Of a stretch of DNA of 64,000 nucleotides, positions 18,914 to 30,939 are shown one piece after another. Position numbers and translations under genes: made by a program. The notes under the pieces were generated by a model. The model did no database searches. It saw nothing but the letters and a program-made list of their open reading frames with translations, and had not been told where the DNA came from. Positions within the stretch are counted from its first letter, which is position 1. Each line of letters begins with the position of its first letter. The DNA comes from Lepidostoma basale (Eukaryota > Arthropoda > Insecta > Trichoptera > Lepidostomatidae), in assembly GCA_022606425.2 (NCBI GenBank), contig JAHDVF020001364.1, positions 310,001 through 374,000 of the forward strand, written 5' to 3'.

Positions 18914-20444
18914 CTTTTGTCACTCGCTTTCTCAATATTCATACATCGTGTCATGCACGCACGTCAACTCCTCACGTGGCCTACATTTAAAATTTGACTG
19001 ATTTGGTCATGCCATGTCTTCCTTGGCCTTCCAGTGCGTCTTTTTCCATTCAAACTTTGTGGTTTTAAACCATCTTAATGATCCTTTCATTATTTTGTTC
19101 ATAACACTTTCATTCGCACCGCATTCACTTCTTATATTTTCATTCGACACTATCATACACAGAGTATCCACACATTCGTCTAAGAGATCTCATTTCTACT
19201 GCATTCATTCTACTTTCATCCTTCTTTTGCCAGTTCCATGCTTCGCTTCCATACGTAAGGGTCGGCACAAGAACACCATTATGCACTGCCATCTTAACTT
19301 TTTTGGATAGGCTTTTGTTTGCGATGACAACTTTAAGTGCACCATACTCTGTTGCCTGCCCCAACCCTTCTTTCAATATCCTTCTCCACCCTCCCATCCT
19401 TTGTAAACATACTTCAAACATGTTTTTTTTATTATATTATTGTATATTTTTTTTAATTGTTATTATTATTTTGTATATTGTGATTATAAACGATTTGGAA
19501 TTGATATTTTTCTGTAATGTTTATAATTTTTTTTTAATAAATTGAATTAAATTGGACACATTCATTACAAGGTTTTTATTACATGGTTCGCATTAGAATA
19601 TTCTGCGTATAATATTTAAGTTATTCACCTGTTGATGAAGTCTGCAACCTTTGGCTCCAGGCTCTCTGAGCTGGGAAGGATGCAGCGAAGGATGCGGCGG
19701 CTGATGTCCTGCTGGGTGTTGTGCACCCCGTCCACCGTGAAGGGGGACCCTCCCGTCAGGAGCTCGTAGGTCAGCACCCCGACGGACCACCAGTCCACAG
19801 CCTGGAAAGATGGACAAACTCTGATTTATTCAATTAATTTCATTTATTTATTTACTAACTAACTAACTAACCATCACGACGTCTCCCGGAAGGGGTAGGC
19901 AGAAAGAATGGACTGCCACACTTTTCTTTCCTGTCATATTTCTCTCGCTTCCTCAACATTCATACATCGTGTCATGCACGCGCGTCATTTGATCGTGCCA
20001 CGTTTTCCTCTGTCTTCCGATTCTATTTCTAGTTCCATTTACATGGTTAACATATTTTTTTACCATTCTTTCTTTCCATGTGTCCAAACCATCTAAATAA
20101 TCCTTTCATTATTTTGTTCTTAACACCATCATTTGCACCGCATTTACTTCTTATATTTTCATTCGACACTCTACCATACACAGAGTATCCACACATTCGT
20201 CTATGAGATCTCATTTCTACTGCATTTATTCTACTTTCATCCATTTGCCAGTTCCATGCTTCGCTTCCATACATAAGGGTCGGTACAAGAACATTATTGT
20301 GCACTGCAATTTTAGGTTTTTTGGATAGGTTTTTATTTGCAATGACAACTTTAAGTGCACCATTCACTTTGTTGCCTGCCCCAACCCTTCTTTCAATATC
20401 CCTCTCCACTCTTCCATCTTTTGTTAACATACTACCTAAACACG
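18914..20444 (-). mobile_element. Two LINE-A copies flanking exon 5
   Basis: 18914-19412 and 19855-20444 are minus-strand LINE-A fragments on either side of the exon at 19629-19801. The second retains its TTAG tail and reads TKDGRVERDIERRVGAGNK. 19413-19628 is AT-rich intron. Same strand as the kinase gene. Confidence 0.8.
19629..19801 (-). CDS. RPS6KA5: MSK exon 5: alphaF-alphaH of the N-terminal kinase
   Basis: The exon encodes AVDWWSVGVLTYELLTGGSP, with the invariant alphaF Asp in DWW, then FTVDG and DISRRILRC, and ends with VADFIN plus two bases of an Arg codon. It joins in phase to the exon at 44700 (GHDI/AVDWW), as expected for MSK proteins, so no exon is missing from the 24.9 kb intron. 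Confidence 0.94.
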
Positions 20445-20779
20445 CAAAATTGTTTTATTTAAAAAAAATATCAAATTTTTATATTTCCAAAATACCTTTC
20501 GGACATTAATAAATATACTCCCATAGTTGAATATATTTTATTTGACGTTTTCACACCAGGTTCTTAATTGACAGTACATTAAGTTTGTCTTTCTAATTAG
20601 AATTATTTAATAAATATTAATTACTCGACAATTTAAGTATCGGCGTATCTTATTTATGACACTATGAGTAAGTATACAGTAAATACAGCTTGGTTGGTCT
20701 GCATTTGGAAGGTTGGGCATCATCTTCAAGTCAGACATGCCACAAAATTTAAAAACAAAAGTGCTGGACCATAGAAGGT

Positions 20780-21570
20780 TACCCGAAGCTGTTATAGGAC
20801 GCAGCGGCGCCCCTTCATCAGCTTCGCTCAAACAATCCCTAGGCCCGCCTCCGATCCACGCAGGACTTGCTGGAGAATGCACCATTCCAGAAAAAAAAGG
20901 CAAAAGGGTATCTAGGCCCCATTTAATCCAGTTTAACCCTCCCTTCCCTATGATGGGTATCTTCTACACGTTGCTTATAAAAACCATCAATATCTCTATA
21001 AATATAATAAATACAAGGTTAAGATTTTAGGTATTCCTCCATAATATATTCACGCATCGATTTAAAAAATAATATTCAGAATTTATCGGGTACATCGGAG
21101 GTATTTTGTGATAATCGAAAACAAAGTCGCGCATAAACAGCGCCACACTTCGCATCTCACTCTTGCATATGTTCTAGCTCAACGTTCTCACTCTCGCCAT
21201 CCCGCTGCGCCAGCAATCGCATTCGGGCTTGCAACCAGAGCGGATCTATGCCCGTTCCATGAGCGATGCCAGGTGGTTTTTTAATGTTTTAGCAAATTAA
21301 TCTTAATAATTATAATTTTTTACTTTAATTATAATTAATTAATGGGATTATCTATGAATGTTCTTATTTTTCCGATTTAAATCACTAATTTTTGATTGGG
21401 AACTGACTACCCAACACAGGAACCCGCGTTTTTATTTTAGCACCGTAAAGAAAGGTTAATTTCAATCCACTTCTATGTCCCAATCTAACAAAGCAAAGTA
21501 AAATATGGTACATGATTTTATGGCCTATTATAAAATTGTGACAGAGTGTGGGATGAGAGAGAAAACTTGG
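20780..21570 (+). repeat. Interspersed repeat Z (split copy)
   Basis: Two blocks, 20780-20960 (GTTATAGGACGCAGCGGCGC...) and 21455-21570 (ATGGTACATGATTTTATGG...), match, in the same order, one continuous block on the minus strand at 46100-46370. The 500 bases between them are therefore an insertion in this copy or a deletion in the other. No coding signal. Confidence 0.6.
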
Positions 21571-21916
21571 AAGTAAATAGAAAAAACAGTCATGGAAACT
21601 AGGGACAGTAACATAGGGAACCTAACATTTTAATGTGTATAATTTAAAAAGAAAATTGATCCAAGAGGAAAGAACGGGGCCCCGCAAGGTGCTCCCTCTC
21701 CCCCGGCGAGGAGTTCGACACCCCCTCAAAGGGGCGGATGTACGACACAAGACGGCGACTTCCGGCAAGATTGAATCCGGCTAAAAAAAATTATGCTCTG
21801 CACACTTTTGACATCCTCCGGTATATCTTCATAAATTTTAAATGCTGTATACATAAGAGAATTCTGATAATTGTTTTCTGAATAGGAGCCTCAGTTTATT
21901 TTTCTTTCATGTTTCA
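21571..21916. other. Intron sequence, no recognised feature
   Basis: Nothing recognised except a short GC-rich tract at 21675-21775. Confidence 0.5.
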
Positions 21917-22607
21917 ACACTAATGTATGGAAGCGAAGCATGGAACGGACAGAAGAAAGATGAGAGCAGAATAAATGCGGTAGAGATGAGGTCCCTAAGA
22001 CGTATGTGTGGTAGAACGATGTACAGCAGAATCTCAAATGCTGATATTAGAAAGGAATGTAGAGCGAAAGAAGGTATTATGAACAAAATTATGAAAGGAT
22101 CGCTGCGTTGGCTTGGACATATGGAGCGCATGGGTGAAGAAAGAACGGTTAAAGAAGTATACGTTAACAATGTAAATGGAGTACGGAGTCGAGGTAGACC
22201 GAGGAAAACATGGCATGACCAAATGAATCAAATTTTAAAGGTTGGTCATGTTAGAAGCCGGTAGATTCGACGTGCGTGTATGACTCGCTGTATGAATGTG
22301 GAGAAAGCTAGAGAGGTGCACCAGGATAAAGTAGTGTGGGGGTCCATTCTCTCTGCCTACTCCTACGGAGAAACGCCATGATGGTTTGTTATTGTTGTTA
22401 TTTAAGTAACTTCAAAGTGTTATGAACAAAATGATCAATAAGATGGTTTGGACACATGGAAACAATGAATGAAGAATGGTAAAAAAAGTCATATTGTAAT
22501 GATGTAAACGGAACTAAAAATAGAGGAAGACCGAGGATTATGTCAATAGAACAGTGGGCGGTCCATTCTTTCTGCCTACACTTTCGGAGAGTTTGCGAGA
22601 TGGTTAT
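21917..22607 (+). mobile_element. LINE-A copies (TTTG subtype, then a degenerate piece)
   Basis: 21917-22392 reads LMYGSEAWNGQKKDES, KGSLRWLGHMERMGEER, SRGRPRKTWHDQMNQIL and ends in TTTG. 22416-22607 is a heavily deleted second copy. Confidence 0.8.
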
Positions 22608-23274
22608 ATACCGTCAAAAGGAGTATTCCCCATGACACATTCAAAACTCTTGTAAATTCCTTTGTTGTGTCACGACTTGACTATTGTAATGGAATTTATG
22701 CAAACATTCCAAAACAACAAATAAACAAACTTCAATCTGCGTTCAATGCAGCAGCAAGACTCATTAAAGGCATTCCAAAAAAGTCCCATATAACACAACA
22801 TCTCAAAGAACTTCACTGGCTTAAGAGTCCAGAATGAATCCAGTATAAACTCTGCTGGACAGTCTTCAAAGCGCTACATGGAATGGCTCCAAATTATATA
22901 TACGAACTCTGTATAACGGACAGCCTTAATACAAGGAAATCCACACTTCGCTCGGCGAACTCCTCAAGATTAGTTGAGCCAAAGCGTTGCCCCAGTACAA
23001 ATTTCGGGGATCGAGCGTTTGCAGTAGCCGGTCCATCAGCTTGGGACAATCTCCCTTCACACTTCAGATGCATAAATGATCCGACAGACTTCAGATCTAA
23101 GCTGAAAACCCATATTTTTCATACTTGCATATTTTGTTCTATTATACTTTCTAATGGATCGCGAATATCAATCAGATGCAGCGTTCACATTTGGATTTAA
23201 AACACGTCTTAATGCGCCCTTGAGGTGATTACATCACAAAAACGGCACTTTAGAAATTAGCATATTATTATTAT
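22608..23274 (+). mobile_element. LINE-C 3' half with AAT-repeat tail
   Basis: The frame reads SIPHDTFKTLVNSFVVSRLD, YCNGIYANIPKQQINKL, then a stop replacing an Arg codon near 22836, MAPNYIYELCITDSLNTRKS and DRAFAVAGPSAWDNLPSHF, followed by the conserved 3' end and TTATTATTA. Confidence 0.88.
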
Positions 23275-23825
23275 TCAAATTTCTTCATTAATAATAATAA
23301 AAGAGAGTCCAGAGTTTTTACTTGATGGACGATTTTGATCCTAGATGATTGTGGATGAATTCAAATGATGCAAAGCGTGAATTTAACTCATTTGCATAAC
23401 AATTTGATAATTATTTATAATTTAATTTAAAAAAACTTTAAAAAATAAATAAACATGTAATAAAAAATAAATTCTTTTTATTTTAATTAAAATTATCTAC
23501 GAACCTTTCTCAACAATCCCGGAATAGCGGGCTGCAAATGTCATAACAATAAAATATATTATTTTTAGTACATTTATATTTAAAAAAATTACACATTTTT
23601 TTTTACAAAGTTTAAAAACATTTATTTTTTTAAATTTAATTCATGACAATAACTACATTTTTTTTAAATTAAATAAAATGCAATATTAATAAAAAAAATA
23701 TGCAAAAAAGTTATTTATTTATTTTTTCATGCAATAAATAAAAAAAATTAAAAATGGCATGATTTAAAAAAAAAATTAAAATAATGAAAGATGAAATATA
23801 TACAACAACAATAATAGACCATTGC
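23275..23825. other. Very AT-rich intron sequence
   Basis: Long A and T runs (23560-23800) without coding or repeat signals I can identify. Confidence 0.6.
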
Positions 23826-25560
23826 GTAGGCTTCTCCGAAAGGGTAGGCAGAGAGAATGGACCTCATGGCACACATCTCTAGATTCCTCCACATTCATAC
23901 AGCGAGTCATAAACGCACGTCGATTCTTTCGACTTCTAACATGTCCGACCTTCAAAATTTGATTAATCTGATCATGCCAAGTTTTCCTCGGTCTCCCACG
24001 ATTCCATTCACACAGTTTACGTATACTTTCTTAACCATTCTTCCTTCATCCATGCTTTCCATATGTCCAAACCAACGCAGTGATCCATTCATAATGCTGT
24101 TCATAATACTTCTACATTCTTTCCTAATATCTAACTAACTAACCATCACGCCGTCTCTCCGAAGGGGTAGGCAGAAAGAATGGACTGCCACACTTTTCTT
24201 TCCTGACATATTTCTCTCATGTCATGCACGCGCGTCGATTTCTCTGACTCCTCACGTTCCCGATATTCAATATTTAATTTATTTGATAGTACCACGTTTT
24301 CCTCGGTCTTCCAATTTTATTTCTAGTTCCATTTACATCGTTAACATATACTTTTTTTACCATTATTTCTTCATTCATTCTTTCCATGTGTCCAAACCAT
24401 CTTAATGATTCTCTCATTATTTTGTTCATAACAGCATCATTCGCACCGCATTCACTTCTTATATTTTCATTCGACACTCTATCATACACAGAGTATTCAC
24501 ATATCGCAAGCTTAATAGTAAACTGACCGATTATGGTTTAGGTCACAATTGAGTTAACATTAGACAGAGGCTTGTGTTAACGCTATCCATCTATTTTTCA
24601 CAATGTTAACGCTATCCATAAGTACGTGTTTTTTGACTCCTTCTCCACCCTCCCATCCTTTGTAAACATACTTCCTAAATAAACAAATTCATCCACTTGT
24701 TCCAGATTTTCACCGTTTACACTAATGTTGCACACTGTCATGCTTCCTTCTTTTTCGAAAATCATTACGAACGGAGCTAGAAATAGAGGAAGGCCGAGGA
24801 AAACGTGGCACGATCAAATCAATCAAATATTGAATGTCGGTCACGTGAGGAGTCGGAAAAATCGACGTGCGTGCATGACAAGATGTATGAATGTAGAGGA
24901 AGCGAGAGGCGTATGTCAGGACAGAACAGTGTGGCGTTCCATTCTTTCTGCCTACCCCTCCGGGGAGACGGCGTGATGGTAAGTTAGTTAGTTAGTTAAA
25001 AAAAACACCGATTCATGTCAGATTGATCAAAACTTGCTTTTTTGAGTTAAGCCAGTGTTCTATTAAGTGTGCGATATATGTCTAAGAGATCTCACTTCTA
25101 CTGTAAATATTCTACTTTCATCCTTCTTTTGTCAGTTCCATGCTTCACTTCCATATATAAGGGTCAGTACAAGAACACCATTGTGCACTGCCATTTTTTC
25201 TTTTTTGGATAGGTTTTTGTTTGCGATGACAACTTTAAGTGCACCATCCTAAAATCAGCATTTTAAATTCTGTTGTACATTGTTTTAGTACACATACATC
25301 TATTATTCTGTATTTATTCTGCTTTCATCCTTCTTCTGCCGGTTTCATGCCACTTAAATACATCAGGGTTATACTTGCTGACCCTTTTGTAAGGTACGGA
25401 GAAACGGAACATGGAACTGGCAAAAGAATGATGAAAATAAAATAAATGCAGTTGAAATTAGATCGTTTATATTGGAATGTTGAAAGAAGGGTTGGAATCA
25501 GGCGACAGAGTGAATGGTGTACTTAAAGTTGTCATCGCAAACAAAATCTATCCAGAGATT
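23826..25560. mobile_element. Cluster of LINE-A fragments in both orientations
   Basis: 23826-24132 and 24131-24505 (minus, the second with a TAAC-repeat tail), 24639-24768 (minus), 24769-24999 (plus, TTAG tail, GRPRKTWHDQINQILNVGHV) and 25070-25560 (mixed pieces). The minus and plus pieces meet at 24768/24769 near GAAAATCATTACGAACGG. 24506-24638 is unassigned. Confidence 0.75.
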
Positions 25561-26345
25561 CAATCAATCAAATCAGTTTATTTTCTCAAAAGATATTACA
25601 AACAACAATTATAGTTTAAGACACCTATTGAGAACAGGTAAAATATAATAAATATATAATGCCAGGAACACATGAGAGATGGTTCGACTTTAGAAATACA
25701 AAATACTATCCAAAGTCAAGAGTATTTGTCTTCTGAACGTACTTTCACGAATATGAAAGCGATCATGTTCAGCAGTTTGATTGCTCTCCCCACTGGCATC
25801 ACCAGAGGCAGGTTGGTTCTGCATGTAAGGAGGAACTGACGCTGTCGAAGATAACCATCCGGAACATAAAGATGGATAGCCTCCAAGATGACGGAATTCT
25901 CAAAAAATCCACTGATAAGTTTGAAGAAATGGGTAAGTGTGCACCCATCGCTTATTATCTGTAGACTATTGGTCCTCAGCATGCCCAAGAGAAATGCAGT
26001 ATGCAAGGTACTTTCACTAATATGAAAGACGTCGATCTTCCAGGACAACGCGTTCAGCAGATAAATTGCTCTTCCCACCGGTGTCACCAGAGGCAGATTG
26101 GTTCTGGCGGCCGGTAGGTAAAACAATCTGTGCTGTCGGATATATCTATCAGGGACAAAAAGCCGAACACCCTCCAGCACGGCCGAGTTCTCGAAATATC
26201 CCCTGAGTAATCTAAAGAAATGGGTTATAAGATGCCCATCTCTTCGAAGCTGCAGAGAGTTGGCCCCAAGCATTCCCAAAAGAAATGATGTGGAATAGAG
26301 CTACGGATAGCTACCATACTCCCTCATGTAGAGATACCTCAGAAA
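25561..26345 (-). mobile_element. Chimeric LINE-B made of two subtypes
   Basis: 25561-25995 belongs to the LQI-type subgroup and 26000-26345 to the LQLRRDGHL-type subgroup. They are fused in one reading frame of 187 codons (25716-26279). Confidence 0.7.
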
Positions 26346-26534
26346 TTTTTACTAATTTGTAATAACCAAATTCGACTATATTATATATTTTATACTAGAA
26401 AACCTTTAGACAAAATAATATCCATTGTGACCTAAAAAAGCTAATACCGTTGTAATCACAACACAGAGCTGTTTCCTCAGTTCGGCGATCATGGAGTCTA
26501 TCTAATATGTTAACTTATTATTTCCTTGAATAAC
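26346..26534. other. Intron sequence, no recognised feature
   Basis: AT-rich; nothing recognised. Confidence 0.5.
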
Positions 26535-26792
26535 TGAAGACTACAGGGGAAAAACAAGGAATGTCAGTTAAAATTCAAAATAAATGTAATAATGCCATCT
26601 AGCGGCATTTGTACGTATCTATCCACAGTAAAATTTTCATATTCAAAAATCATGTGTGTCATCGACTATGGCCAAATAATCGATTGCTAATTGCTAAGAA
26701 ATATATAGACTTTGATTAGCTTTATTCTCAATTTATTTCAGCCATTTATTAACCTTCTACTGACATTCCTTGTTTTTCTCCTGTAGTCTTCA
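26535..26792. mobile_element. 258-bp miniature inverted-repeat element
   Basis: Ends are inverted repeats: left TGAAGACTACAGGGGAAAAA and, reversed, right TGAAGACTACAGGAGAAAAA, continuing through CAAGGAATGTCAGT (about 34 bases, one mismatch). The interior is AT-rich and non-coding. Superfamily not recognised. Confidence 0.75.
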
Positions 26793-26799
26793 ACTTAAC

Positions 26800-27196
26800 T
26801 AACTAACCGTCATGCCGTCACCCTGAAGGGGTATGCAGATATAATGTAGTGCCACACTGTTCTTTCCTGATCTCTTCATTATTTTGTACATGACAGTGTT
26901 CTTGTGCCGACCCTTAAAGTGAAGCATGCAACTGGCAAAAGAAGGATGAAAGTAGAATAAATGTAGTAGAAATGAGATCTCTAAGACGAATGTGTGACAA
27001 ATCTGTGTATGATAGAGTTGCAAATGCAAGTATAAGAAGTGAATGTGGTGCGAATGAAAGTGTTATGAACAAAATAAGGAAAGGGTCATTAAGATGGTTT
27101 GGACACATGGAAAGATTGAGTGAAGACAGAATGGTAAAGAAGGTATATGTAAACGGCGTGAACGGAGCTAGAAATAGAGGAAGGCCGAGGAAAACA
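26800..27196 (+). mobile_element. LINE-A fragments
   Basis: A short minus piece (26800-26900) abuts a plus copy (26884-27196) reading KGSLRWFGHMERLSEDRM and ARNRGRPRKT. The plus copy is cut off inside the GRPRKTW motif, where LINE-B begins. Confidence 0.75.
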
Positions 27197-28378
27197 GGCA
27201 AGGGCCTTGGATGATGGTCACCAAGTTGACGGTTCATATAATGATTTCTCAAAGGCCTTTGACACTGTGAACCACGACATTCTGATAGCAAAGCTATCTC
27301 AAATTGGATTCTCTTCTCAGTTGATTATGTTTTTCATTAGTTACCTCGAGGGGAGAAAACAATACGTCTCATACGGAATTTTTCAATCGGAACCTTTTCT
27401 TGTAAATTCAGGGGTGCCACAAGGTTCAAACTTAGGACCACTCCTCTTCACCATCTTCATAAATGATATTGCGAAGGTGATAAACTTCTCGCGATTTCTT
27501 TTATTTTCCGATGATCTGAAATTATTCCTGGAAATTAAAAATCCTGAAGACTGTCTTCGCCTCCAGTCGGACATCAATAATATTGTCAACTGGAGTCAGA
27601 GTAATCAAATGCAATTCAATGTCTTTAAATGCGTAATGCTATATTTTACTAGAGCATTGAGAACTGTATATCATAGATACACAATGAACAACCAGCAACT
27701 GGCACATGTATCTACGATGAAGGATCTCGGAATCATCTATGAGAGTAGGCTGACTTGTCGTGCACATATCGAGAGGATTTGTGGCATTGCACTGAGGATG
27801 TTGGGGTTCATCGTCCGGACCGGAAGGGTTTTCAGGGATCCCAATGTGCTCAGAGTCCTATACAACGCATTGGTTCGGAGCAGGCTCGAAAGTGGTTCTG
27901 TGATATATAGTCCTCACGAGGCGAGATATTCCGTTATGCTGGAGAGGGTTCAGAAAAATATTCTGAGGTATCTCTACATGAGGGAGTTTGGTAGCTATCC
28001 TTGGCTCTATCCCACGGCATTTCTTTTGGGAATGCTCGGAACCAATTCTCTACAGCTTCGAAGAGATGGACATCTAATTACCCATTTCTTTAGATTAATT
28101 AGGGGATACTTCGAGAACTCGGCCGTACTGGAGGGTGTTCGGCTTTTTGTCCCCGATAGATATCTCCGACAGCGACAGCACAGATTGTATTACCTACCGG
28201 CCGCCAGAACCAATCTGCCTCTGGTGACACCGATGAGAAGAGCAATTAGTCTGCTGAACGCGGTCTCCTCGGAGATCGACTCTTTCATGTTAGTGAAAGT
28301 ACGTTCAGAAGGCAATTAATTCTGGAGAGTATCCTGTCTTCCTAATGTTGAACCATCTCTCATGCATTTCTGGTAGTA
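27197..28378 (+). mobile_element. Longest LINE-B copy, with reverse-transcriptase palm
   Basis: A 370-codon frame (27207-28319) shows palm motif A FSKAFDTVNHDIL, motif B NSGVPQGSNLGPLLFTIF, motif C with FSDDLKLF (the usual F/Y-ADD is FSDD here), FNVFKCVMLYFTRA and the C-terminal LLGMLGTNSLQLRRDG and NLPLVTPMRRAISLLN. It defines the family as a Jockey/CR1-type non-LTR element (clade not certain). 5'-truncated. The 3' end lacks the usual tail. Confidence 0.88.
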
Positions 28379-28389
28379 TACTATACACA

Positions 28390-28845
28390 ATATATTATTA
28401 TACCTGTACATCTTGTCATGCACGCACGTCGATTTCTCCGACTCCTCACGTGACCGATATTCAATATTTGATTGATTTGATCGTGCCACGTTTTCCTCGG
28501 CCTTCCTCTATTTCTAGCTCCGTTCACGCCGTTTACATATACCTTCTTTACCATTCTGTCTTCACTCATTCTTTCCATGTGTCCAAACCATCTTAATGAC
28601 CCTTTTCTTATTTTGTTCATAACACTTTCATTCGCACCACATTCACTTCTTATACTTGCATTTGTCACTCTATCATATACAGATTTGCCACATATTCGTC
28701 TTAGAGATCTCATTTCTACTGCATTTATTCTACTTTCATCCTTCTTTTGCCAGTTCCATGCTTCACTTCCATACATAAGGGTCGGCACAAAAACACCATT
28801 GTGCACTGCCATCTTAGCTTTTTTGGATAGGCTTTTGATTAGTTA
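28390..28845 (-). mobile_element. LINE-A copy, 3' tail missing
   Basis: Minus frame of 143 codons (28381-28812): LMYGSEAWNWQKKDES, RKGSLRWFGHMERMSEDR, GRPRKTWHDQINQILNIGHV. Confidence 0.85.
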
Positions 28846-28859
28846 GTTTAAAAAAAATA

Positions 28860-29271
28860 CTATTTTAGAACTAATTTCATTTGCGCGCAGCGGTTGGTCG
28901 GCACCTAATCAAAGGTGTGCTTTCATTTCGTACTGTTTGGCGTGTTCGTTTCGATCGTGGGGGCACCTCGCAAGGGGGAGGGGCCCATCTGTACGGCGGC
29001 GGGCGGAGGCCAATCTCGGCCGAGACCGTATTTAGTAAGTGGGTTAGTGGGTCGCGCCAGTTCGAGAGACACACACAATTATTTTACCTTGGTCGGAATT
29101 ACAACATCACTTTCTAATGCGGCGCGATCTAGCTGGTGACCTAACGCCGGCGAAGAAATTACTAACTTCTGCCCCGCCGTATGCAGATCCTTCCTTCCAA
29201 TATTATGGACGACACCCCCATACATACGATGCCGTATAGCAAGTACGCAATTTATCTCATATCAAATCAAA
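28860..29271. other. GC-rich island of unknown nature
   Basis: 28880-29170 is strikingly GC-rich against its surroundings (for example GGGGGAGGGGCCCATC). No frame resembles a known protein and it does not fit as a kinase exon, because the flanking kinase exons already join in frame. It could be part of an unrecognised transposon or LTR. Confidence 0.5.
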
Positions 29272-29908
29272 AGCTAAGATGGCAGTGCACAATGGTGTTC
29301 TTGTGCCGACCCTTATGTATGGAAGTGAAGCATGGAACTGGCAAAAGAAGGATGGAAGTAGAATAAATGCAGTAGAAATGAGATCTCTAAGACGAATGTG
29401 TAGCAAATCTGTTTATGATAGAGTGACAAATGCAAGTATAAGAACTGAATGTGGTGCGAATGAAAGTGTTATGAACAAAATAAGGAAAGGGTCATTAAGA
29501 TGGTTTGGACACATGGAAAGAATGAGTGAAGACAGAATGGTAAAGAAGGTATATGTAAACGGCGTGAACGGAGCTAGAAATAGAGGAAGGCCGAGGAAAA
29601 CGTGGCACGATCAAATCAATCAAATATTGAATGTCGGTCACGTGAGGAGTCGGAGAAATCGACGTGCGTGCATGACAAGATGTATGAATGTAGAGGAAGC
29701 TAGAGACGTATGTCAGGACAGAACAGTATGGCGTTCCATTCTTTCTGCCTACCCCTCCGGGGAGACGGCGTGATGGTAAGTTAGTTAGTTAGTTAGTCAA
29801 ATCAAGTCAGTTTATTTCATCAATAGAAAGCTAACTAACTAACTCACCATCACGCCGTCTCACAAGGGGTAGGCAGAAAGAATGGAACGCCACACTGTTC
29901 TGTCCTTA
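29272..29908. mobile_element. Intact-frame LINE-A C-terminus (+) and a short LINE-A end (-)
   Basis: 29272-29800 (plus) holds a 164-codon open frame, MAVHNGVLVPTLMYGSEAWN to VWRSILSAYPSGETA, followed by a stop and TTAG repeats. It is the best LINE-A C-terminus in the window. A LINE-B tail tip (29797-29830) and a reversed LINE-A end (29830-29908) follow. Confidence 0.88.
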
Positions 29909-30215
29909 TATACTCCTCTCGATTCTATCTATCTTTTGCCCGTGTATCCTTACACCTTCTCTGTGACTCATTCTCTCTTTCAAGTCGACAATCGCATTCT
30001 GTATGTAAACGTTAAAAAGAGCAGGTGACAGAGAGCATCCCTGTCTTACACCTTGTTTATATACTGGTTTCCTTTGTACCCTCGTCACATCTGATTATGG
30101 CGACCTCGTTCTTATCTAGCGCCTGGATTATTCGTCTATATTTGATATCAATTCTCTTCAAAATCTCGAAGAGTCTTTTCCACTCTACTTTGTCGAAAGC
30201 CTTCTCATCTCTCCA
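29909..30215 (-). mobile_element. LINE-H reverse-transcriptase palm fragment
   Basis: The minus strand reads EKAFDKVEWKRLFEILK (palm motif A) and GVRQGCSLSPALFNVYI (motif B). It differs from the other families here. No ends are recognised. Confidence 0.7.
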
Positions 30216-30250
30216 TTATCAGGGACAAACTCTAGGGGACGCCCAAGCCG

Positions 30251-30620
30251 AACCATCAAGCCGTCTCCTCGAAAGGGTAGACAGAAAGAATGGACTGCAA
30301 CACTTTAATCGATGCTGCACTCCATTCTTCTCTTTTCGCCAACGCGAGAGACGCGGTGTGATGGGTTGCGAACTTCATCGCCACCAATAGGCATCTCCCG
30401 CGCACACTTCAATCATTCAACGTCTACATAATAAATCTAAAACAAATTATACAAAATACAATGATATAAAATAAAATAACGCATAAAAATAATTTAACAC
30501 ATAATGTTCTTTTAGATGGTGCACTTGTCGTCAGCTGGACGATCCGGACATTTGTGTTTATTTAATTTTTTATTCCACTGTTTTCATTTTAATTAGGCAC
30601 TTAAAACAATCCAACACCAG
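30251..30620 (-). mobile_element. SINE-3 copy sharing the LINE-A 3' end
   Basis: Reading the minus strand: a unique body (GTGCACCATCTAAAAGAACA, then GTGTGCGCGGGAGATGCC, GGTGGCGATGA and AGTTCGCAACCCATCACACC) followed by about 55 bases matching the LINE-A 3' terminus (TTCTTTCTG.CTACCC, GACGG). Other copies are at 51864, 56376 and 57359. Confidence 0.75.
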
Positions 30621-30636
30621 CAAAAACTTGAAATTT

Positions 30637-30824
30637 GAAACATATATACAACTTCCAAAAATTTGTCAGACATGGTCATAAGAAAGGTGGAATGTGGAAT
30701 GTTGTAATTACATAAAGCGTGCACTTAACCCAACCAATGACAGGTCATAAGTCCTGTAAACACCTTGATCAACCATATTCAGTTTCCAGTTTGCATCTTC
30801 GTCTCTATTGAGATACAATTAAAT
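30637..30824 (-). repeat. Repeat P copy
   Basis: Minus strand starts AATTGTATCTCAATAGAGAC and includes CAGGACTTATGACCTGTCAT. The same block occurs at 34478, 38112, 40807 and 59446. Type of element unknown. Confidence 0.65.
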
Positions 30825-30939
30825 CATAAATATTATTCAATTAAAATGAATGCTTAGTTAATGTCATGAATCAAAAACAGAGCAATCGCCAGGGGATACT
30901 GTATACAACTGAATACAGCATTTGCATACCTGTAAAATG

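Noticed and set aside
28860..29271. Extra kinase exon in the GC-rich island
   Set aside because: The exons at 44700 and 19629 already join in frame with no gap against the family, and no frame here resembles MSK.
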